This document shows positions 22,853 through 32,589 of a stretch of DNA of 64,000 bases, piece by piece. Every line of letters begins with the position of its first letter. The stretch's first letter is position 1. The stretch comes from Lachnospiraceae bacterium Marseille-Q4251. GTDB lineage: Bacteria; Bacillota; Clostridia; Lachnospirales; Lachnospiraceae. Location: NCBI GenBank assembly GCA_018223435.1, contig JAGTTO010000001.1:62001-126000 (forward strand). The letters are read 5' to 3'. The notes under the pieces are model-generated. The model worked only from the letters and a program-made list of their open reading frames with translations. It ran no database searches and was not told the DNA's origin. The translations under genes and the position numbers were made by a program.

Positions 22853-24097
22853 CTACTTCCTGATCTGTCCGTTTCCGTAAATAATGTATTTCGTGGTGGT
22901 AAGCGCCAGAAGCCCCATGGGTCCCCGGGCATGCAGCTTCTGGGTGCTGATGCCGATCTCCGCGCCGAACCCGAATTCAAAACCGTCTGTAAACCGGGTG
23001 GAGGCGTTCACATAGACCGCCGCCGCGTCGATTTCGTCCAGAAAACGCTGGGCGTGGCTGTAATCGTTTGTGATGATGGCCTCGGAATGGCCCGTGTTGT
23101 AACGGTTGATATGTGCGATGGCCTCATCCAGGGAAGAAACGGTTTTGGCCGAAAGAATGTAGGCCAGGTATTCTGTCCCGTAATCCTCCTCCGTCGCCGG
23201 CACGATGCCGTCAATGCTTCCGCAGACCTTTTCGTCCCCGCGAATCTCCACCTGTTTTTCATCCAGGCGGGCTTTCAGCTTCGGCATCAGCTCATCCAGG
23301 ACTTTTTCATGGATCACCAGGGATTCACAGGCGTTACAGACGCCGATCCGCTGGGTTTTTGCATTGAAAATGATATCCACTGCCATATCAAGGTCTGCCG
23401 TCTCATCCACATAGATGTGACAGTTTCCCGTGCCGGTCTCGATGACCGGTATTGTGCTGTTCTCCACCACAGCCCGGATAAGTCCCGCGCTTCCCCGGGG
23501 GATCAGTACATCCACATATTCCCGAAGCTTCATGAAAGCTGTTGTGGTCTCCCTTGAGGTGTCCTCGATGAGCGTCACCGCCGCCTCCGGAAAGCCTTTT
23601 TCCTGGAGAGCCAGGCGAAGCACCTTCACGATGGCCATATTGGAATGGATTGCATCCTTTCCGCCCTTTAAGATTACAGCGTTTCCTGTCTTAAAGCAGA
23701 GACCGAAGGCATCTGCCGTCACATTGGGCCGGGCCTCGTAGATGATGCCGACCACGCCTAAAGGCACCCGTTTCTGGCCGATGAGAAGGCCGTTGGGGCG
23801 CTTTTTCATGGAGAGTACTTCCCCAATGGGGTCTTCGAGTTGCTCCAGCTGATAAAGCCCCTCTGCCATCTGTTTTACTCTCTCTTCGGTGAGGAGCAGG
23901 CGGTCCAGAAGACCTTCTGGCATGTCGTTCTGTCTTCCGGCTTCCATATCCTTTTCATTTTCTTTCAAAAGAAAGTCACTCTGCTCCACGAGAAGCTCTG
24001 CGGCCCGGTGGAGAACCTGATTTTTTGCGTCTGAATCTGCTTTCTGAAGGGAAGGCTGCGCGGCTTTCGCCAGGCGGCCGATTTCGTTTAAATCCAT
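22853..24097 (-). CDS. proA: Gamma-glutamyl phosphate reductase
   Basis: The 414-residue enzyme reduces glutamyl-5-phosphate to glutamate-5-semialdehyde with NADPH, the second step of proline synthesis. It belongs to the aldehyde dehydrogenase superfamily; the catalytic cysteine is in [11 protein letters not shown] and the substrate loop IPRGSAGLI is visible. Length is normal. The proB gene lies upstream, but two other genes (a 5-formyl-THF cyclo-ligase and a DUF896 protein) stand between them, which is less common than the direct proBA order. Confidence 0.96.
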   Translation of the reverse strand: MDLNEIGRLAKAAQPSLQKADSDAKNQVLHRAAELLVEQSDFLLKENEKDMEAGRQNDMPEGLLDRLLLTEERVKQMAEGLYQLEQLEDPIGEVLSMKKRPNGLLIGQKRVPLGVVGIIYEARPNVTADAFGLCFKTGNAVILKGGKDAIHSNMAIVKVLRLALQEKGFPEAAVTLIEDTSRETTTAFMKLREYVDVLIPRGSAGLIRAVVENSTIPVIETGTGNCHIYVDETADLDMAVDIIFNAKTQRIGVCNACESLVIHEKVLDELMPKLKARLDEKQVEIRGDEKVCGSIDGIVPATEEDYGTEYLAYILSAKTVSSLDEAIAHINRYNTGHSEAIITNDYSHAQRFLDEIDAAAVYVNASTRFTDGFEFGFGAEIGISTQKLHARGPMGLLALTTTKYIIYGNGQIRK

Positions 24098-24122
24098 AAG
24101 TCTCCTCCTTTTGCGAAAAATG

Positions 24123-24701
24123 TTAGCAGTGTCGGTATACTTTTGTGGGCGTCACCACCAGATCCGGCAGCACGTCAAAGGTATCCGACGGGATCTCTTC
24201 TTTGATCTGAAAATCCAGAGCCAAGGCGATCGTGGGATGCTTCGGGTGGGCGCTTAAGTAACGGTCATAAAAGCCTTTTCCGTAACCCAAGCGATGGCAC
24301 TCAGGATCAAATCCCACGCCAGGCACCAGAAGAAGCGCCGTTTCGTCCGTAGCTTCCGGAAGGGAAGTCTTCGGCTCCGGAATGGCGAAATAACCCGGCT
24401 CCAGGTCTTCCTCCATAGAATGGATATAGTAAAAAGTCATATCCTCTCCGTGAACCCTCGGAGCAGCGATCCGTTTGCCGTCCCGCAGAGCCGCCTCATA
24501 AATTTCTCTTACGGAGGCCTCGCCCTTACAGTCTATGTATAAATATACAGCTTCCGCTTTCTGATAGACCTCCATCGAAAGGATTTTTTCTGCGATCGCA
24601 TGGCTACCGGAACGGATTTCCTCCTCCGTCAGGGAACGGCGGTGCTTGAGGATCTCTTTTCTAATTTCCTTTTTCTTTGAGTTTTTGTCCATATTTTTCA
24701 C
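24123..24701 (-). CDS. 5-formyltetrahydrofolate cyclo-ligase
   Basis: The 192-residue protein converts 5-formyl-THF to 5,10-methenyl-THF with ATP. The ATP-binding motif [12 protein letters not shown] is present, together with the N-terminal basic region [14 protein letters not shown]. The start is uncertain: a GTG at 24701 or the ATG three codons later are both possible, and both lie inside the end of the DUF896 gene, so translation is probably coupled. It is placed in the proline operon without an obvious pathway link. Confidence 0.92.
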   Translation of the reverse strand: MKNMDKNSKKKEIRKEILKHRRSLTEEEIRSGSHAIAEKILSMEVYQKAEAVYLYIDCKGEASVREIYEAALRDGKRIAAPRVHGEDMTFYYIHSMEEDLEPGYFAIPEPKTSLPEATDETALLLVPGVGFDPECHRLGYGKGFYDRYLSAHPKHPTIALALDFQIKEEIPSDTFDVLPDLVVTPTKVYRHC

Positions 24702-24897
24702 CCAGGTTTTCCACGCTGCCGTCTTTGTTTAAAATATCGATGTTGTCCAGCTGGCTCTTCAGATTCATGCGGACGGAAGCCAGAAATTCTTTTCGGAGAA
24801 GCTGCTGTTCCTTCTTCTCCTCCTCCGTCAGCCCTTCCGCCTTGGAGCGGCGGGCCAGCTCGTTGATCCGCTGGATCTTTTCATCAGAAATTCCCAT
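24661..24897 (-). CDS. DUF896 (UPF0291, YnzC-like) protein
   Basis: This 78-residue helical protein matches the DUF896 family: KIQRINELARRSKAEGLT at the N-terminus and RKEFLASVRMNLKSQL in the middle. The fold is a small helical hairpin. Function is unknown. It lies 16 nt after proB and overlaps the cyclo-ligase gene, so it is part of the proline transcript. Confidence 0.9.
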   Translation of the reverse strand: MGISDEKIQRINELARRSKAEGLTEEEKKEQQLLRKEFLASVRMNLKSQLDNIDILNKDGSVENLGEKYGQKLKEKGN

Positions 24898-24913
24898 TGT
24901 TATGTCTCCTTAC

Positions 24914-25756
24914 TTATAGTTTTTCCAGATAATCCATCAGGTAAAAATCTTTCCCTGAGGCCCCGGCAAACAGAGTGCCCAGATGCTCTCCGTTCATAAG
25001 CCGGTGCAGAATGCGGAAATCTTTTCCGTTGGCGATGATCATATCAGCTCCGGAACTCACAGCCAGCCGGGCTGCGGTGAGTTTAGAGGCCATGCCGCCG
25101 GTTCCCACGTTGCTGCTGCTCGTGTCCTTTCCCATTTTCAGAAGATCCTCATCCAGCTCGTGAACCTCATCGATGAACTCCGCCTCCGGATTCGTATGGG
25201 GGTCATCGGTGAAAAGGCCGTCGATGTCGGATAGGAGGATCAGAAGATCCGCTCCTACCAGAGCCGTCACGATGGCAGAAAGCCGGTCGTTGTCGCCGAA
25301 TTTCATCTCATAGGTGGAAACCGTGTCGTTCTCGTTTACGATAGGCACCACCCCGAGCTTTAAGAGTTCCTCAAAGGTATGATAGGCATTCAGCCGGCTG
25401 AGATTGTTCTGTACCGTACTCTTGGTCATCAGGATCTGCGCACAGCTCTGATTATATTCTGAAAAAAGCTTCTGATAGATCATCATCAGCCGGGCCTGGC
25501 CGATGGCCGCACAGGCCTGCTTTTCCTCGGTTCGCTCCGGCCTTTTCGGAAAACCGGCAGCCTGGCTGCCCACGGCGATGGCTCCGGATGAAACCAGCAC
25601 CACGTCTTTTCCCTGGTTTCGAAGATCGGTGATCTCCCGGATCAGCACTTCCATCTTCGTGAGATTCAGCGCTCCGGTCTCCGGGTGGGTCAGAGATGAA
25701 GAACCGATTTTGATGACAATCCTCTTTTTGTCCTTCAGATGTTCCCGTAAATCCAT
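24914..25756 (-). CDS. proB: Glutamate 5-kinase, short form without PUA domain
   Basis: The 280-residue amino-acid kinase phosphorylates glutamate, the first and controlled step of proline synthesis. Motifs are VIKIGSSSLT at the N-terminus, VSSGAIAVG and GTGGMASKLTAA. The C-terminal PUA domain found in the longer type (about 365 residues) is missing; short forms are known in several Firmicutes. The ATG at 25756 has AAGGAGGAATAAC before it. It leads the four-gene proline transcript. Confidence 0.95.
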   Translation of the reverse strand: MDLREHLKDKKRIVIKIGSSSLTHPETGALNLTKMEVLIREITDLRNQGKDVVLVSSGAIAVGSQAAGFPKRPERTEEKQACAAIGQARLMMIYQKLFSEYNQSCAQILMTKSTVQNNLSRLNAYHTFEELLKLGVVPIVNENDTVSTYEMKFGDNDRLSAIVTALVGADLLILLSDIDGLFTDDPHTNPEAEFIDEVHELDEDLLKMGKDTSSSNVGTGGMASKLTAARLAVSSGADMIIANGKDFRILHRLMNGEHLGTLFAGASGKDFYLMDYLEKL

Positions 25757-25833
25757 ACAGTTATTCCTCCTTAGGTCAAGCATATCGTTTTCATCTTACA
25801 CCATTTTACGGAAAACATCCACTCTTTTTTCGA

Positions 25834-26142
25834 TTAACTGCTGTAATTTTCCAGAAAGCTGAAGAGCTCCCCTTCCCCGGAAAGGCTCTTTCCCTCCCGG
25901 ATTTCTTCCTGAATCCCGGCGGGAAGCTGCTTTACCGGAATAGAAGTTTTCTCATAGAGGGTATGCTCTTCTCCCTGATAAATGCTGACCTTTCCCTCTT
26001 CCTCCTCCAGATAATACACTATTCCTTCCTCTGCCCGGACGCCCTCCTCGGCGCTCTGAAAGCGCAGGTCACTGAAAATATAGAGCAGGGAAAGCAGAAA
26101 AATTCCCGCAAAAAAACCGATACCGTAACGGCGGCTGTTCAT
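25834..26142 (-). CDS. Small membrane-anchored protein with BofC-like C-terminal domain
   Basis: The 102-residue product has one N-terminal transmembrane helix (about residues 8-24, GIGFFAGIFLLSLLYIF) and an outer domain. The outer part (IVYYLEEEEGKVSIYQG, then LYEKTSIPVKQLP and LFSFLENYSS) resembles the C-terminal domain of BofC, a forespore regulator of sigma-K processing. This likeness is judged by eye. I start at the ATG nine bases after AAGGAG. Its neighbours are proB downstream and a pyridoxamine kinase upstream. Confidence 0.65.
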   Translation of the reverse strand: MNSRRYGIGFFAGIFLLSLLYIFSDLRFQSAEEGVRAEEGIVYYLEEEEGKVSIYQGEEHTLYEKTSIPVKQLPAGIQEEIREGKSLSGEGELFSFLENYSS

Positions 26143-26187
26143 AGACATCCACTCCTTTTTCACAGTATCGGTCATTTTTCAGATTTT

Positions 26188-27036
26188 TTATGAAACAATT
26201 TTTACCAGTTCGAGAAGCTCCGGCTCCAGAAGAACGCCCTCCCGGGTATCATATCCGGCCGCATCACTTTTCTGAATGCAGTGAGCCACAAAGCGGTGGG
26301 CCGCCTCAGCCGCTTTCCGTAAGGACAGGCCTTTTAAAAGCGCTCCCAAGAGTACCGCTGAGAAAAGATCTCCTGTTCCGGGATAAGCCCGGCCGGTGGG
26401 CTCATAGGTGAACCAGTCCGCCTCGTCTCCATCAAGAATCCCTACGGCAGAAAGGCCATCCTCCAGCGGAATGCTGGTGAGGACTGCGTTTTTACAGTTC
26501 AGGTTTTTCAGCTTTTCTGTAATACGCAGAAATTTCTCTTTGCCGCAGTTCTCCTCGTAAGCTTCCCCGGTGAGAAGACAGCTCTCGGTATAGTTGGGCG
26601 TCATCAGCGTGCATCTTGGAATCAGCCCTTTTAAGAGTTCGTTATAGCTTTCGTCAAAGTTGGAATAAAATTTTCCGTGATCCGCCATGATCGGGTCGAA
26701 AAGCACCGGGCCGCCGGAAAAATCTTCCAGAAAAGTATAAGCCTCCCGCACGTTTTTTTCATTTCCCAGATACCCCACAAAGACGGCATCAAAGGAAAAA
26801 CCCTGACTTTTCAGATGCTTTCCGCAATCCCCGGCAAAGCCGGACAGCGGATAAATGGCAGGTTTTCCGTAACCTCCCGTGTGGGTGGAAAGCACCATGG
26901 TCGGAACCGGGCAGGCTTCCACGCCGAGAACGGACAGCACCGGAAGGATATTTGTCATGGCTGCCTTCCCCACGGTGCAGAGATCGTGAAGGATGGCAGC
27001 TCTCTGGATCGGTTTCTTTTTTACAGCAGTCTGCAT
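26188..27036 (-). CDS. Pyridoxamine/pyridoxal kinase
   Basis: A ribokinase-fold protein of 282 residues that phosphorylates B6 vitamers. It starts with ILHDLCTVGKAAMTNILPVLSVLG, the PdxY/PdxK-type first strand and helix, and has the catalytic GTGD motif in YPGTGDLFSAV. Length fits the family. Its start overlaps the end of the flippase gene by 16 nt, so the two are co-transcribed. Assignment to vitamin B6 rather than to another kinase is from the overall family pattern. Confidence 0.88.
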   Translation of the reverse strand: MQTAVKKKPIQRAAILHDLCTVGKAAMTNILPVLSVLGVEACPVPTMVLSTHTGGYGKPAIYPLSGFAGDCGKHLKSQGFSFDAVFVGYLGNEKNVREAYTFLEDFSGGPVLFDPIMADHGKFYSNFDESYNELLKGLIPRCTLMTPNYTESCLLTGEAYEENCGKEKFLRITEKLKNLNCKNAVLTSIPLEDGLSAVGILDGDEADWFTYEPTGRAYPGTGDLFSAVLLGALLKGLSLRKAAEAAHRFVAHCIQKSDAAGYDTREGVLLEPELLELVKIVS

Positions 27037-28667
27037 TTTTTCAGCACTCCTACAAGAATTGCGCCCTTGGGAATGGCGTAGAGTTCTCTCTCTGTGATTC
27101 CGCGAAGTTTAATGAGCACCACGCCGTAAACGACGATGGCCACGAGAATCGCTGCCAGGCAGGAAATTGCATTTCCCACAGCCAGATGGCAGAGATTATA
27201 AACGCCATAGGCGGCCAGTCCCATAATGCCGGAAGAAACCAGCGGAATGATAAAGGTCCGCACGAGCTCCTGACGGTAGCGGAGATATTTCTTGATGGAG
27301 ATGGCATTGAGAATGCACATGATCAGCCCAAAGAAAATATTGGAATAAAGCACTCCGTAGATATTCAGCTTGAAAACAGTCATCAGAATCGCCAAAAGGA
27401 TCAGATGAAGCACCAGAGCGATGGCGGAATGGATCATCGGCTCTTTCATCCGGCCCAGACCCTGAAGGATACCTGTCGTCAGGGTGGAAAGGCCGAGAAG
27501 CACGATGAGCAGGGAACCGGTCTGCATGATACCGGAAGCCAGCTCTGTGGAATCGCTGAAGATCAGCCGCATGATCGGGGATGACAGTGCCAGAAAACCA
27601 ACTGCACAGGGAATCGTGAGGATCATCGTATAGCGGATCGTGTCACGGACCTTTATGGAAGCTTCCTTCGTGTCATTGTCTGACATAACAGCAGCCAGGC
27701 TTGGCACCACAGAGGGAGCCAGGCAGGAGGCGATAGACAGCGGTACGTTCATCAGCACGCGGAACTCTCCGGAGTAGACGCCCCAGATCGTCACATACTG
27801 TTTCTCGGTATAGCCCTGGCCGGCCAGAATCGCGTTGAAAACGCCCTGATCGAGCACGGTTCCGATGTTGTAAATGACAGTGCTCAGTACGATGGGCACG
27901 AGGGTCCAGATCAGGATTTTATAAATCTCCCGATCGGATTCCTGCTCCGTGGTCACATCCCGCCGCAGCTGACGGTTCATCCGGCCGCGGTAAGCCATGT
28001 AAACCGCAATCAGAAAGATCAGAGCCACAGCAATGCTGATCACGGTTCCAAGCGTTCCGCCTGCAGCGCCGTAAGCAGCGCCCAAGCTGTCGTTTCCTTT
28101 TTTCTCACCAAGTTTCGTTCCGTAACCCACAAAGACAAAGGCAGCTGCCAGAGAGACAATGGCATTTACCACCTGCTCGATGACCTGTGAGGCCGCCGTG
28201 GGAACCATGGTGCTCCGTCCCTGGAAAAATCCACGGAACACACCGGTAATGGCAAAAAGGAAAATCGCAGGGGCCAGCACTCTAAGCGCGTAGGAAGCAT
28301 TCTCTGCCTTCATGGCATATTTGGTAATGACTCCCGCAAATAAAAATGTCACGATGGACATGGCCGCTCCCACGGCTATGGCAAAGCGCATGGCACACTT
28401 GAAAACCCGGTATGCGTTCTTCTGTTCCCCGGCATGGAGCCGTTCCGAAACCATCCTGGATACCGCTAGGGGAATGCTGAAGGACGAAACCATCAGAATG
28501 ATATTATAGAGCTCATTGGCTGTGCTGTAATATCCGATTCCCTCTGTACCCAGTATGTTTTTCAGCGGAATCCGGTATACCATTCCGATGATACGGGCAA
28601 TGAAAGAAGCCGCTACCAGAATCGTACCCTGTACTAAATAATCTTTATTTTTGCTTTTGTTTCCCAC
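27021..28667 (-). CDS. Polysaccharide/lipid flippase, SpoVB/MurJ-like (MOP superfamily)
   Basis: This 548-residue integral membrane protein has about 14 helices and begins with KDYLVQGTILVAASFIARIIGM, the typical N-terminus of SpoVB-type flippases. In sporulating Firmicutes such proteins move lipid-linked cell-wall precursors across the membrane. Which of the several paralogues this is cannot be decided. The GTG start follows GAGGTG. Together with the pyridoxamine kinase it forms a short operon downstream of the DUF3048 gene. Confidence 0.88.
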   Translation of the reverse strand: MGNKSKNKDYLVQGTILVAASFIARIIGMVYRIPLKNILGTEGIGYYSTANELYNIILMVSSFSIPLAVSRMVSERLHAGEQKNAYRVFKCAMRFAIAVGAAMSIVTFLFAGVITKYAMKAENASYALRVLAPAIFLFAITGVFRGFFQGRSTMVPTAASQVIEQVVNAIVSLAAAFVFVGYGTKLGEKKGNDSLGAAYGAAGGTLGTVISIAVALIFLIAVYMAYRGRMNRQLRRDVTTEQESDREIYKILIWTLVPIVLSTVIYNIGTVLDQGVFNAILAGQGYTEKQYVTIWGVYSGEFRVLMNVPLSIASCLAPSVVPSLAAVMSDNDTKEASIKVRDTIRYTMILTIPCAVGFLALSSPIMRLIFSDSTELASGIMQTGSLLIVLLGLSTLTTGILQGLGRMKEPMIHSAIALVLHLILLAILMTVFKLNIYGVLYSNIFFGLIMCILNAISIKKYLRYRQELVRTFIIPLVSSGIMGLAAYGVYNLCHLAVGNAISCLAAILVAIVVYGVVLIKLRGITERELYAIPKGAILVGVLKKCRLL

Positions 28668-28697
28668 GGTACACCTCGTTGTTTCATTTTTTATTCG

Positions 28698-29876
28698 TTA
28701 TTCGATAACAATATTATCCTCATAACTGTCCTGGATAATGCATACCCAGGTCCTTCCCTGATTCAGGGTGATCTCGTTGCCGTCGGCATCGTAATAAACG
28801 GCACGGCTGTCCGGATTCTCCGGGTCTTCCTTTTTCCAGGTGCCTTTCTCATAGCCGCCCTTGGTGAAGTAATACATATCGCCGCCGGACTGGGTGTCGA
28901 TGTTCAGATAGCCGTGATCGTCATAGTTCTGCCACTGGCATACCTGGAAAATGATGTTGGTGACAGCCAGCTGATCGTTGGTGTTCTGGTCGATCTGGGC
29001 CTCTCCGTACTGGAAACGGTTGTAGTAACCGGCCTCCGCATTGTACTCAAACCAGGGCTTGTTCACAGAATAACCCGGGCGGATCACCGTTGCGGTTCCC
29101 TCATCGGGCACGATGGTCTCATCGTCAGCGGCAAATTTATAATGTCCTGTAAAATCATCCTCATAATCGGTGCGGTAGCCGTTCCGCTCCATGGCTGTCT
29201 TGATGCCTTCCTCACTGATGTATACGTTATGGGGTGCAGGACGGTCGCTGGTGCGGTAGAAAATGTCCTCTCCGCAGTAGCCGCTGACAGCACCGGCCTG
29301 ATCCTGATACTGAAGACCGCTGATGTTATCTGTTCCCTCGGCGTTCAGCTTGTTCATGGCATAAACGGCCTGGCCATAATGGATGTAAACGGCATCAAAC
29401 TCTTTTGCAAAATCAATGTAATAGTCACGGCAGCTTCTGACAGAACCGATCTTCTCCATGCCGCGGTAATCCTCAAAGATTCCCATAAGACGGGTAAGTC
29501 CACCTTCTACAGGAGCCTCGTAAACGATACCGGCTTCCTCGATACCGGCCTGGGGGCAGGCATCATAAATGTTGTTCAGCATGATTGCCATGGGGCGCTT
29601 CGTTCCCACTTCAGCATCAACCAGACGGCCGGTGAGCTTGCTTCGTACCTGAGCATCGGGGGCCAAGGACTCAGCCTCGGTGCTGCTCTCCTCTGCTGCT
29701 GCAGTTTCAGCAGTCTCACTGCTGTCACTGGAGGAATCCACGCTTAAACCGGCCAGAGAATCGGTCCGGGTCACAGGTGCGTCGTCTTTCTGAACCAACT
29801 CTGCTGCCTGGGCGGAAGTGCCAAGGACGGCGATGGCTGCTGCTGTTACAAGAAGTCTTGTCTTTAATCTGTTCAT
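28698..29876 (-). CDS. Secreted DUF3048 domain protein (YerB-like)
   Basis: The 392-residue protein has a signal peptide (MNRLKTRLLVTAAAIAVLG, then AQAA), a low-complexity Ser/Glu/Ala linker to about residue 70, and a DUF3048 domain. The start of that domain is RPMAIMLNNIYDACPQAGI, with SVRSCRDYYIDFA later. YerB-like proteins of this family are usually lipoproteins; here no lipobox cysteine is present. Function is unknown, though a cell-surface role is likely. AGAGGGGA precedes the ATG. Confidence 0.88.
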   Translation of the reverse strand: MNRLKTRLLVTAAAIAVLGTSAQAAELVQKDDAPVTRTDSLAGLSVDSSSDSSETAETAAAEESSTEAESLAPDAQVRSKLTGRLVDAEVGTKRPMAIMLNNIYDACPQAGIEEAGIVYEAPVEGGLTRLMGIFEDYRGMEKIGSVRSCRDYYIDFAKEFDAVYIHYGQAVYAMNKLNAEGTDNISGLQYQDQAGAVSGYCGEDIFYRTSDRPAPHNVYISEEGIKTAMERNGYRTDYEDDFTGHYKFAADDETIVPDEGTATVIRPGYSVNKPWFEYNAEAGYYNRFQYGEAQIDQNTNDQLAVTNIIFQVCQWQNYDDHGYLNIDTQSGGDMYYFTKGGYEKGTWKKEDPENPDSRAVYYDADGNEITLNQGRTWVCIIQDSYEDNIVIE

Positions 29877-29894
29877 AGTTTTATCCCCTCTCTG

Positions 29895-30392
29895 TTATCT
29901 TGTGATGGAAAGGCTCTGAAGGATTTCCTCCTGCCGCCGTTCCATTTCTTTTGCTTCCTCTTCTGTCATATGGTCGTACCCACAGAGATGGAGCATACTG
30001 TGAGCCACCAAAAAGGCAAATTCCCGTTTCGTCGAGTGACCATAAGCCTCTGCCTGCTCCAGGATCTTGTCCCCTGAGAGAACGATATCCCCCAGCATGA
30101 GTTCGCCGGATTCCGGATCAAAGGAATCGGCTTCCTCCTCTTCCACTCTGGAAAAATCAGACGGAGTCTCATAGTTTAAAAGCGGGAAGGAAAGTACGTC
30201 TGTGGGCCGGTCGATTCCCCGGAAATTCCGGTTCATCTCGTGGATCTCCTCGTTTCCCGTCAGAAGCACATTTACCTGGACCTCATAGGGACAATTCTCA
30301 TGATCCAGGCTCGCCTCGATCACTTTCCCGGCCAGCTCTTCCGGAGAAAAAGGCCAGTCCTTTCCATATTCATCTTCGTAAATAACGCTCAT
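29895..30392 (-). CDS. ybeY: Endoribonuclease YbeY
   Basis: The 165-residue zinc enzyme processes the 3' end of 16S rRNA and takes part in ribosome quality control. The metal-binding motif HSMLHLCGYDH is complete, and the family core NRNFRGIDRPTDVLSFP is present. The ATG overlaps the phoH stop in ATGA, as in many Firmicutes. It is the last gene of the yqfC-yqfD-phoH-ybeY cluster. Confidence 0.96.
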   Translation of the reverse strand: MSVIYEDEYGKDWPFSPEELAGKVIEASLDHENCPYEVQVNVLLTGNEEIHEMNRNFRGIDRPTDVLSFPLLNYETPSDFSRVEEEEADSFDPESGELMLGDIVLSGDKILEQAEAYGHSTKREFAFLVAHSMLHLCGYDHMTEEEAKEMERRQEEILQSLSITR

Positions 30393-31375
30393 TGGCGCCT
30401 CCTTTGCTGTGCGGAAGTTTTCTTCTCGTACTCCTCATAGGCATTGACGATCTTCTGCACCAGCGGGTGACGCACGACGTCTTTGCTGGTAAGGTGGCAG
30501 AAGGAAATATCTTCCACATTCTTTAATACCTTCATTGCGATCTCCAGACCGGATTTCTGGGTGCTGGGCAGATCTTTCTGGGTGGAATCGCCAGTCACGA
30601 TGACTTTGGAACCGAAACCGATACGGGTCAGAAACATTTTCATCTGGGCGGGCGTGGTATTCTGGGCCTCGTCAAGAATGATAAAGGCGTTATCCAGCGT
30701 ACGGCCTCTCATATAAGCCAGCGGCGCTACCTCGATGAGGCCTTTCTCCATATTTTTCGCGAAGCTGTCCGGCCCCATGATCTGATAGAGGGCATCGTAC
30801 AGCGGGCGAAGATACGGGTCTACCTTGCTCTGCAGGTCTCCCGGCAGGAAACCAAGTTTTTCTCCCGCCTCAATGGCAGGTCTTGTGAGGATAATTCTGG
30901 CAACCTCGCCGTTTTTGAAGGCCGAAATCGCCATCGCCATCGCAAGATAGGTTTTTCCGGTACCGGCGGGCCCGATGCCGAAGACGATCATCTTGTTCCG
31001 GATGGCGTCCACATAGGCTTTCTGTCCCAGTGTCTTGGGTTTGATCACCTTGCCGTTGATCGTGTGGCAGATGCAGTCCTTGTCAATCTCCACCATGGAG
31101 CCGGTGTCTGTGTTTTCCATGGTGAGGGCCAGAGCGTAATTGATGTTCTGCTCCTCAATGGTGTTTCCTCTCATCGAGAGCTTCACCAGGTCCTGTACGA
31201 TCTCCTTCGCCTTGGAGACATTGACCGCATCTCCGATGATCTTGAGCGTCCCGTCCCGGAGGATCATGGTCACGTTCAGGGTGCGCTCGATCTTTTTTAT
31301 ATGCTGGTCAAACTGACCGAATACATTCTTCTCGTGCTCTGCCGGAATTTCTGTAATCGCTTCAATGATGCTCAT
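30389..31375 (-). CDS. PhoH-like P-loop protein
   Basis: The 328-residue protein has a KH-like N-terminal region (about 20-90) and a C-terminal PhoH ATPase domain with Walker A GPAGTGKTYLA and Walker B FIILDEAQNTTP. Such proteins bind RNA and work with YbeY in RNA turnover, according to genome context. Its start overlaps yqfD by 4 nt and its stop overlaps ybeY, showing tight coupling. The exact activity is not proven for this group. Confidence 0.94.
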   Translation of the reverse strand: MSIIEAITEIPAEHEKNVFGQFDQHIKKIERTLNVTMILRDGTLKIIGDAVNVSKAKEIVQDLVKLSMRGNTIEEQNINYALALTMENTDTGSMVEIDKDCICHTINGKVIKPKTLGQKAYVDAIRNKMIVFGIGPAGTGKTYLAMAMAISAFKNGEVARIILTRPAIEAGEKLGFLPGDLQSKVDPYLRPLYDALYQIMGPDSFAKNMEKGLIEVAPLAYMRGRTLDNAFIILDEAQNTTPAQMKMFLTRIGFGSKVIVTGDSTQKDLPSTQKSGLEIAMKVLKNVEDISFCHLTSKDVVRHPLVQKIVNAYEEYEKKTSAQQRRRQ

Positions 31376-32574
31376 GAATCTGTTCTCGTCCTTTCCACTC
31401 GTTTTCCGGTTCTCTGAATGAGCGTAAACTGCCCCTTTGCGGAACAGCTTTTCTCATCCGTTTCTATTTTAACATCATTTTCAAATATTTGAACCCCTTT
31501 TTCCTGAATTTTTTCCATATTTTTTTCCATTTGTTCCTGCATTCGGGCAGCGGCCTCCGCCGGGCTGTACCGTTTCTTCACCAGGCGATATTCCCGCATA
31601 CGCATCCGGCCATAAAAAAAGGGCAGCTTGAAATACCTGGAAAAGCCGAACTGCCGCTCTTCCGTCACCAGATCGAAGGTTTTGTAGGTCCCTTCCTTTG
31701 GTCTCCAGGAAAAAATCCGGCTCCCGATCTGAAGAAGAAGCCCGCTCTTTTCTTTGCCGGTATAAACTTTTTCCTCATAAATCAATGGAAACTCATCCTG
31801 ATACTCATAGACAGTCCGGATGAAAATGTCCGCATCCGCCCCGCAGTACTGATAGCCGGTGACTTCTTTCTCATCATTGAAAATCGGAATCTCGGAGGAC
31901 ACTAGGAGGTCTCCTTTTTTCACCCTATCCCCCACCTGGACCTGGGGCACGCCTTTCCGGGTCACAATACTTTCGATGACACCGCCGCTTCCGGCAATGA
32001 GATCGCTCTCCGGCAGCTCTTTCTGGGTGAGATCCCCAATATCGTTTTCCTTCACATCGATGAGGAGGCTGGTTCCCTTGATTTTGGCGGAAACCCAGAG
32101 AAAATCCGGAAATTTTTTCCGGAGGTCGGACTGAAGCTTCTTACAGTCGATGGTATTTTTCAAAGTTCCGTAGGTGGCCTTCTCCTCCTTGAGATAACGG
32201 TAAATGACCTCTGCGGAGGCGGAACGGTTGCCGTTGATCTCAATATTCCAGATAAAAAAAGAAAACAGAAACAGAAGGGCCGACCCGCCGAGAAAACCCA
32301 CTGCAAATGCTTTCCGGTGCCGGTTCCGGAAAAGCCAGAATGGAAGGCCGCGCTTTTTAACAATGCGGATATGGGCTCCCGTCTTTCGGGCCAGGGGCCT
32401 GAGCTTTCGGAAATCTTTTATGGAAATGTTCAGTTCGTAGGCATTTTCTTTTGGGGTGAGATCCCATATGTAAAAACCGTGAAGGGCACAGATGTTTAAG
32501 AAGCGGTCGTAGGAAACTGTCCGGACCCGGATCCTCACATAGCCCCTGATGAAGCGCTGGATTTTCTCCGTCAT
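31372..32574 (-). CDS. yqfD: Sporulation protein YqfD
   Basis: A 400-residue membrane protein of the sporulation family YqfD. It has one clear transmembrane segment near residues 92-112 (FAVGFLGGSALLFLFSFFI) after a cytoplasmic part, and a long outer domain. Mutants of relatives are impaired in spore formation; YqfD belongs to the mother-cell sigma-E set in Bacillus. AGGAGGAATTTTTC precedes the ATG. The gene follows yqfC and supports a spore-forming host. Confidence 0.93.
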   Translation of the reverse strand: MTEKIQRFIRGYVRIRVRTVSYDRFLNICALHGFYIWDLTPKENAYELNISIKDFRKLRPLARKTGAHIRIVKKRGLPFWLFRNRHRKAFAVGFLGGSALLFLFSFFIWNIEINGNRSASAEVIYRYLKEEKATYGTLKNTIDCKKLQSDLRKKFPDFLWVSAKIKGTSLLIDVKENDIGDLTQKELPESDLIAGSGGVIESIVTRKGVPQVQVGDRVKKGDLLVSSEIPIFNDEKEVTGYQYCGADADIFIRTVYEYQDEFPLIYEEKVYTGKEKSGLLLQIGSRIFSWRPKEGTYKTFDLVTEERQFGFSRYFKLPFFYGRMRMREYRLVKKRYSPAEAAARMQEQMEKNMEKIQEKGVQIFENDVKIETDEKSCSAKGQFTLIQRTGKRVERTRTDS

Positions 32575-32589
32575 GAAAAATTCCTCCTG

